Positions 60,746 through 64,000 of a stretch of 64,000 bases of DNA are shown piece after piece. The DNA is from Microbacterium keratanolyticum (GTDB lineage Bacteria; Actinomycetota; Actinomycetes; Actinomycetales; Microbacteriaceae). Numbering within the stretch: the first letter of the stretch is position 1; each line of letters begins with the position of its first letter. The notes under the pieces were generated by a model. That model was not told where the DNA came from, searched no databases, and saw nothing but the letters and a program-made list of their open reading frames with translations. Made by a program: the position numbers and the translations under genes. The DNA lies in contig NZ_JAFBBQ010000001.1 in NCBI RefSeq assembly GCF_016907255.1, positions 1,488,001 to 1,552,000 on the forward strand, written 5' to 3'.

Positions 60746-61659
60746 CTCAGGTGCTCCCACCGATCTCGGAGGCTGCGCCTCGGCACATCCGTCACGAGCG
60801 GATCGTCCCCGACGCGCCTCGACGACGCAGGGCCAGCGAGCCCTTCGTCACCTTCTCCTCGCAGACAGTGATGATCCTCTGGACAGCGCTGGTGTTCGTA
60901 CCGCTGCTGTGGACTCTCATGTCCTCTTTCAAGACGAGTCGAGAGATCCTCGAGTCGCCGTTCGGGTTGCCCACACGATGGAGCTTTGACAACTACATCA
61001 ACGCCTGGACCCAAGCAGGGATCGGGCATTTCTTCGCGAACACGGTGGTCGTCGTCGCCGGTGCACTCGCGCTCACGATGCTCCTCGGGGCGATGTGCGC
61101 CTACGCGCTGGCGCGCTTCGACTTCCCAGGTCGGGCGTTCATTCGCAACCTCATTCTGGCGGGCCTCACGTTTCCTGTGTTCCTCGCCGTCGTGCCGTTG
61201 TTCTTCGTGGTGCAGAACTTCGGGCTCATGAACTCTCACATCGGATTGATCGTCACGTACACGGCGTATGCACTGCCGTTCACGATCTTCTTCCTCGCGG
61301 CGTTCTTCGAGCAGCTGCCCGCCGAGATCGCCGAGGCGGCCGCGATTGACGGTGCCTCCCAGTGGCGCACGTTCTTCTCGGTGATGCTGCCGATGGCGGC
61401 GCCCGGCATGTCGGCGATCGCGCTTCTGAACTTCGTCGGGCTGTGGAATCAGTATCTGCTTCCGCTCGTGCTGATCACCGACCCTTCGAAGTCGGTGCTC
61501 ACGCAGGGCATGCAGACCTTTGCCGTGCAGGCCGGATTCAACGTCGATTTCGGGGCTCTGTTCGCAGCCGCGGTGATGACAGTGGCACCTGTCTTGATCG
61601 TGTACCTGCTGTTCCAGAAGAAGCTCCTGTCGTCGGTGGCGCAGGGTGCGTTGAAATGA
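60742..61659 (+). CDS. Amino-sugar ABC importer permease (NgcG type)
   Basis: 305 residues. A long Arg-rich cytoplasmic N-terminus precedes six helices; motifs are TLMSSFKTSREILESPFGLP and the EAA loop LPAEIAEAAAIDGASQWRTF. The ATG at 60742 overlaps the previous stop (ATGA). No ATPase gene follows, implying use of a shared MsiK-like ATPase. Confidence 0.92.
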   Translation: MTQVLPPISEAAPRHIRHERIVPDAPRRRRASEPFVTFSSQTVMILWTALVFVPLLWTLMSSFKTSREILESPFGLPTRWSFDNYINAWTQAGIGHFFANTVVVVAGALALTMLLGAMCAYALARFDFPGRAFIRNLILAGLTFPVFLAVVPLFFVVQNFGLMNSHIGLIVTYTAYALPFTIFFLAAFFEQLPAEIAEAAAIDGASQWRTFFSVMLPMAAPGMSAIALLNFVGLWNQYLLPLVLITDPSKSVLTQGMQTFAVQAGFNVDFGALFAAAVMTVAPVLIVYLLFQKKLLSSVAQGALK

Positions 61660-62636
61660 CGGTGGTTCTGGCTATCGACGCGGGAGGTTCACATACTCGC
61701 GCCGCCTGCGTCGACGCCAAGGGCACAGTGCTTGGCTGGGGCAGGGCGAGCGGGGGCAACGCGACATCCCTGGGCGAGGGCGGCGTGCGGGCCATCGAGA
61801 CGGCGGCGAGGGCGGCGATCACCGAGGCGGCCGCGGATGCCTCGACCCTGACGGCCGTGCTGTGCGCGGCCGGGGAGGCGCCCGTCGGTAGGCTCGGAGA
61901 GCTGGCGGAGCGGTTAGGGATGCACGATTCTTCGAGCTGGCATCCTGTGGGGGATGCGTTGGGAGCGTACTTCTCCGGCTCGAGCGCTCCCGACGGTATC
62001 GTGCTGATCGCGGGGACGGGCGCCATCGCAGCGCGCGTTCAGAACGCTCAGGTCGTCAGTGTGGTCGACGGGCTCGGTTGGCTCCTGGGCGATGCCGGAA
62101 GCGGGTTCTGGATCGGACGGGAAGTTGTCTCTGCGGTGGCTGCGGCTGCGGACGGACGCGGATCGCCGACGGCGTTGACGGAGCAGGTGTTCTCGCGGAT
62201 TGGGGGCGCGACCGCATGCTGGTCTGGTGTCCGCACCCCGGACGTGGCTGCAATCTTGCGAGCGGTCTACGATCGACCTCCGACGGCCCTCGCCGAGTTC
62301 GCACCCCTCGCATTCGACGCTGCAGCGGAGGATGACGCGGTGGCCGCATCGATCGTCTCTGCTGCCGCGAGCCATCTCGCCACCACGATCGAGACCGCCA
62401 GGCGCGGGCATGAGAATCTGCCTGTCGTGGTCTCGGGGAGTGTGCTGACGGAGGGGATGCTGCGCGCGGGGGTGTGCGCGGGCGCGCTGCTCGAGGTGCT
62501 TCAGGACGCAGACCTGCGACCTGCGACAGACGGGGTCGTGGGCGCTGCGATTCTCGCGCTCCGGCGTCGGGGCGTCGAGGTCTCAGAGCAGTTGAGAGTC
62601 ACCATAGCGGAGCAGGTCGAACTGCGGCGCGCATGA
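61656..62636 (+). CDS. BadF/BadG-family sugar kinase, N-acetylglucosamine kinase-like
   Basis: 326 residues with the ASKHA fold: VLAIDAGGSHTRAACVD (phosphate 1), IVLIAGTGAIAAR (adenosine/phosphate 2), and GWLLGDAGSGFWIGRE, a hallmark of BadF-type GlcNAc/MurNAc kinases. It should phosphorylate the sugar imported by the preceding transporter, giving the effector for the RpiR regulator. It overlaps the permease stop by four bases (ATGA) and the MgtC-like start by four. Confidence 0.88.
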   Translation: MTVVLAIDAGGSHTRAACVDAKGTVLGWGRASGGNATSLGEGGVRAIETAARAAITEAAADASTLTAVLCAAGEAPVGRLGELAERLGMHDSSSWHPVGDALGAYFSGSSAPDGIVLIAGTGAIAARVQNAQVVSVVDGLGWLLGDAGSGFWIGREVVSAVAAAADGRGSPTALTEQVFSRIGGATACWSGVRTPDVAAILRAVYDRPPTALAEFAPLAFDAAAEDDAVAASIVSAAASHLATTIETARRGHENLPVVVSGSVLTEGMLRAGVCAGALLEVLQDADLRPATDGVVGAAILALRRRGVEVSEQLRVTIAEQVELRRA

Positions 62637-63343
62637 TGGACATCGAGTGGTTTGGGCCGTCGACGCTCACTGAGCTGACACTGCTGGTACTCGCCTTCGT
62701 GCTCTCCGCGGTGATCGGGTGGGAACGTCACCGGAAGCTCAAGAGTGCGGGGATGCGCACGCACACTCTCGTTGGCGTCGGATCGGCTGTGTTCACTCTG
62801 GTCTCGGCGTACGGATTCAGCACCGTCACGAGCGAGGGCATCACCTTGGATCCATCCCGGATCGCCGCGCAGATCGTCTCGGGGATCGGCTTTCTCGGAG
62901 CCGGACTGATCTTCGTGCGGCAGAACAGCGTGTCCGGTCTGACTACGGCGGCGTCGATCTGGGCCACGGCAGCCGTCGGAATGGCCTGCGGCGCCGGGTC
63001 TCCCGTGCTCGCAATCATGGCGACAGCCCTTCAGCTTGTCGCAGTCACCCTACTGGGGCGTTGGCGCCGGTCGCGGGAGCATGAGCACCGTCAGCGGGCA
63101 GTCGTGCTCAGGTACCGTCCTGGAAAGGGGTCTCTGGCCCAGGTTCTGGCTGTGGCGAAGCGGCAGGAGGCGACAGCAGTCGTGATCGACTCTCGGCTCA
63201 TGGAGCGAGACGGTCGCTCGCAACGCTGGGAAGCGACGGTGACAGTTGAAGCGCGGAAGACGCGCCTCGAAGACCTCCTGGCCGACTTCGCCGACGTTCC
63301 GGGGGTCAAGCGCGTCCGACTTGTCGACGAAGACGCGGTGTAG
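62633..63343 (+). CDS. MgtC/SapB family membrane protein
   Basis: 236 residues. Four or five helices begin LTLLVLAFVLSAVIGWER. The family motifs are KSAGMRTHTLVGVGSAVF, GIGFLGAGLIF and GLTTAASIWATAAVGMACG. The C-terminal part (about 155-236) is an ACT-like soluble domain. MgtC proteins are linked to Mg2+ limitation and ATP-synthase inhibition; a role here is unknown. An ATG three bases later is an alternative start. Confidence 0.92.
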   Translation: MMDIEWFGPSTLTELTLLVLAFVLSAVIGWERHRKLKSAGMRTHTLVGVGSAVFTLVSAYGFSTVTSEGITLDPSRIAAQIVSGIGFLGAGLIFVRQNSVSGLTTAASIWATAAVGMACGAGSPVLAIMATALQLVAVTLLGRWRRSREHEHRQRAVVLRYRPGKGSLAQVLAVAKRQEATAVVIDSRLMERDGRSQRWEATVTVEARKTRLEDLLADFADVPGVKRVRLVDEDAV

Positions 63344-63344
63344 C

Positions 63345-63746
63345 TCAGCGTCGGTCGCGCTTGTTCTGCGGGCGGAGGATCGCCCCGAAGACGGCATTGA
63401 TGATCGAGATGATGATCGCCGCGACGACGCCCCACCAGAAGTTGCCGACGCTCAGACCCCACCCGAACCAGCCGGTGATCGCGGCGGTCAACCACAGCAG
63501 GAAGCCGTTGATGATCAGCCCGATGAGGCCGAGCGTGAGGATGTAGAGCGGGAACGCCACGATCTTGATCACGGTGCCGATGATCGTGTTCACGATCGCG
63601 AAGATCGCACCGATCGCGAGCAGCGTGAGCACGAGCTGCAGCGTCTCGCCGGGGGCGAAGGAGGTGACGGTCACCTGCAGGCCTGGGATCAACGAGACGA
63701 CCCAGATGGCGAAGGCGTTGATGATGACGCGGATGATGAAGCGCAT
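63345..63746 (-). CDS. Phage-holin-4-family (PF04020-type) membrane protein
   Basis: 133 residues with four helices, RFIIRVIINAFAIWVVSLIP at the start and GFLLWLTAAITGWFGWGL near the end. The PF04020 'holin' name is historical; chromosomal members like this are common in actinobacteria and are not prophage markers. Its stop is one base from that of the convergent MgtC-like gene. Confidence 0.88.
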   Translation of the reverse strand: MRFIIRVIINAFAIWVVSLIPGLQVTVTSFAPGETLQLVLTLLAIGAIFAIVNTIIGTVIKIVAFPLYILTLGLIGLIINGFLLWLTAAITGWFGWGLSVGNFWWGVVAAIIISIINAVFGAILRPQNKRDRR

Positions 63747-63779
63747 AGTGCGCCCAGTTTTACACGCGGGCCCTGCCTG

Positions 63780-64000
63780 TCACCAGGGCATCGGCTTGTC
63801 GGGGTTTCGCGATCCGTCATTGGGCATGTGCGGCAGAGGCGTCCCGCCGGCGCGGATGCACAGCCACCGCAGCTGTGTCGTGCTGTCCGGCCGTGCCCGC
63901 CAGGTGCGCCACACGTGCTGCCCGACCCGCACCACCGACCCGGTGCGCACCTCGACGAGATCGTCATCGAGGCCCATCTGGCCTTCACCGTCGAGGAACA
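63780..64000 (-). CDS. Cupin-domain protein, 3' end only
   Basis: The last 73 codons or so are visible; the frame is open to the window edge. FLDGEGQMGLDDDLVEVRTG and GSVVRVGQHVWRTWRA show the second half of a cupin barrel, followed by a Pro-rich tail ending KPMPW. Such proteins are small metal-binding or sugar-binding enzymes; nothing more can be said from the fragment. Confidence 0.75.
   Translation of the reverse strand, partial: FLDGEGQMGLDDDLVEVRTGSVVRVGQHVWRTWRARPDSTTQLRWLCIRAGGTPLPHMPNDGSRNPDKPMPW

Noticed and set aside
63345..63746. Prophage remnant suggested by a holin-family protein
   Set aside because: No other phage genes, integrase or att site are present; PF04020 members are ordinary chromosomal membrane proteins in actinobacteria.

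Overview
The window reads as chromosomal DNA of a high-GC actinobacterium, most likely Microbacteriaceae (Microbacterium-like). The evidence is the strong GC3 bias, TANNNT -10 elements, the rpsF-ssb-rpsR-rplI-dnaB block, LAxTG (class E type) sortase signals and ABC sugar importers that lack their own ATPase gene. No tRNA, rRNA, CRISPR array, IS element or prophage is visible. Genes lie densely on both strands, often with 4-base ATGA or TGATG overlaps.

Region 1 (1-4.6 kb) holds the 3' part of an aldehyde dehydrogenase, its usual DUF779 partner, a convergent zinc alcohol dehydrogenase, and two small proteins of unknown function.

Region 2 (4.7-17.8 kb) is one catabolic locus. A SIS-family deglycase and a PfkB kinase of the FrlB/FrlD (fructoselysine/fructose-asparagine) type are followed by hydantoinase/oxoprolinase A and B subunits. 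After a convergent LacI regulator come a peptide-type ABC importer and a FrlC/D-psicose-3-epimerase-like enzyme. Paired near-identical LacI-type operators precede both operons. The probable substrate is a glycated amino acid or peptide, possibly one containing a lactam.

Region 3 (17.9-23.9 kb) is the rpsF-ssb-rpsR-rplI block with a candidate S6:S18-responsive leader. A cell-wall-anchored protein with five chaplin-like repeats and its low-complexity secreted neighbour follow on the other strand, then a DnaA-box cluster and an intein-free dnaB.

Region 4 (23.9-28.0 kb) has a retron-like unit: an extended -10 promoter, a 177-nt RNA closed by a perfect 17-bp a1/a2-type repeat, and a reverse transcriptase with YADD, QGxxxSP and VTG motifs. 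A convergent four-helix membrane protein and a leaderless gene for an Ig-like LATTG surface protein follow.

Region 5 (28.1-34.3 kb) holds an amine oxidase, a DnaJ-domain protein, a guanine-deaminase-like enzyme, a YigZ protein, a DUF808 membrane protein, a variant arginase-family protein and an acetyl-xylan-esterase-like hydrolase.

Region 6 (34.3-42.9 kb) is a LacI-controlled sugar locus: regulator, FAD oxidoreductase, sugar ABC importer and a secreted GH43-like multidomain glycosidase.

Region 7 (43-55.7 kb) holds MFS, MATE and EamA transporters, an unusual P-type ATPase, an alpha/beta hydrolase, two membrane proteins, purB with an apparent CTG start, a low-molecular-weight tyrosine phosphatase and a WXG100-like/lipase-like gene pair.

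Region 8 (55.7-64 kb) is an RpiR-controlled amino-sugar locus (glycerophosphodiesterase, regulator, SIS protein, NgcE-type importer, BadF/N-acetylglucosamine-type kinase, MgtC-like protein), then a holin-family membrane protein and the 3' end of a cupin gene.
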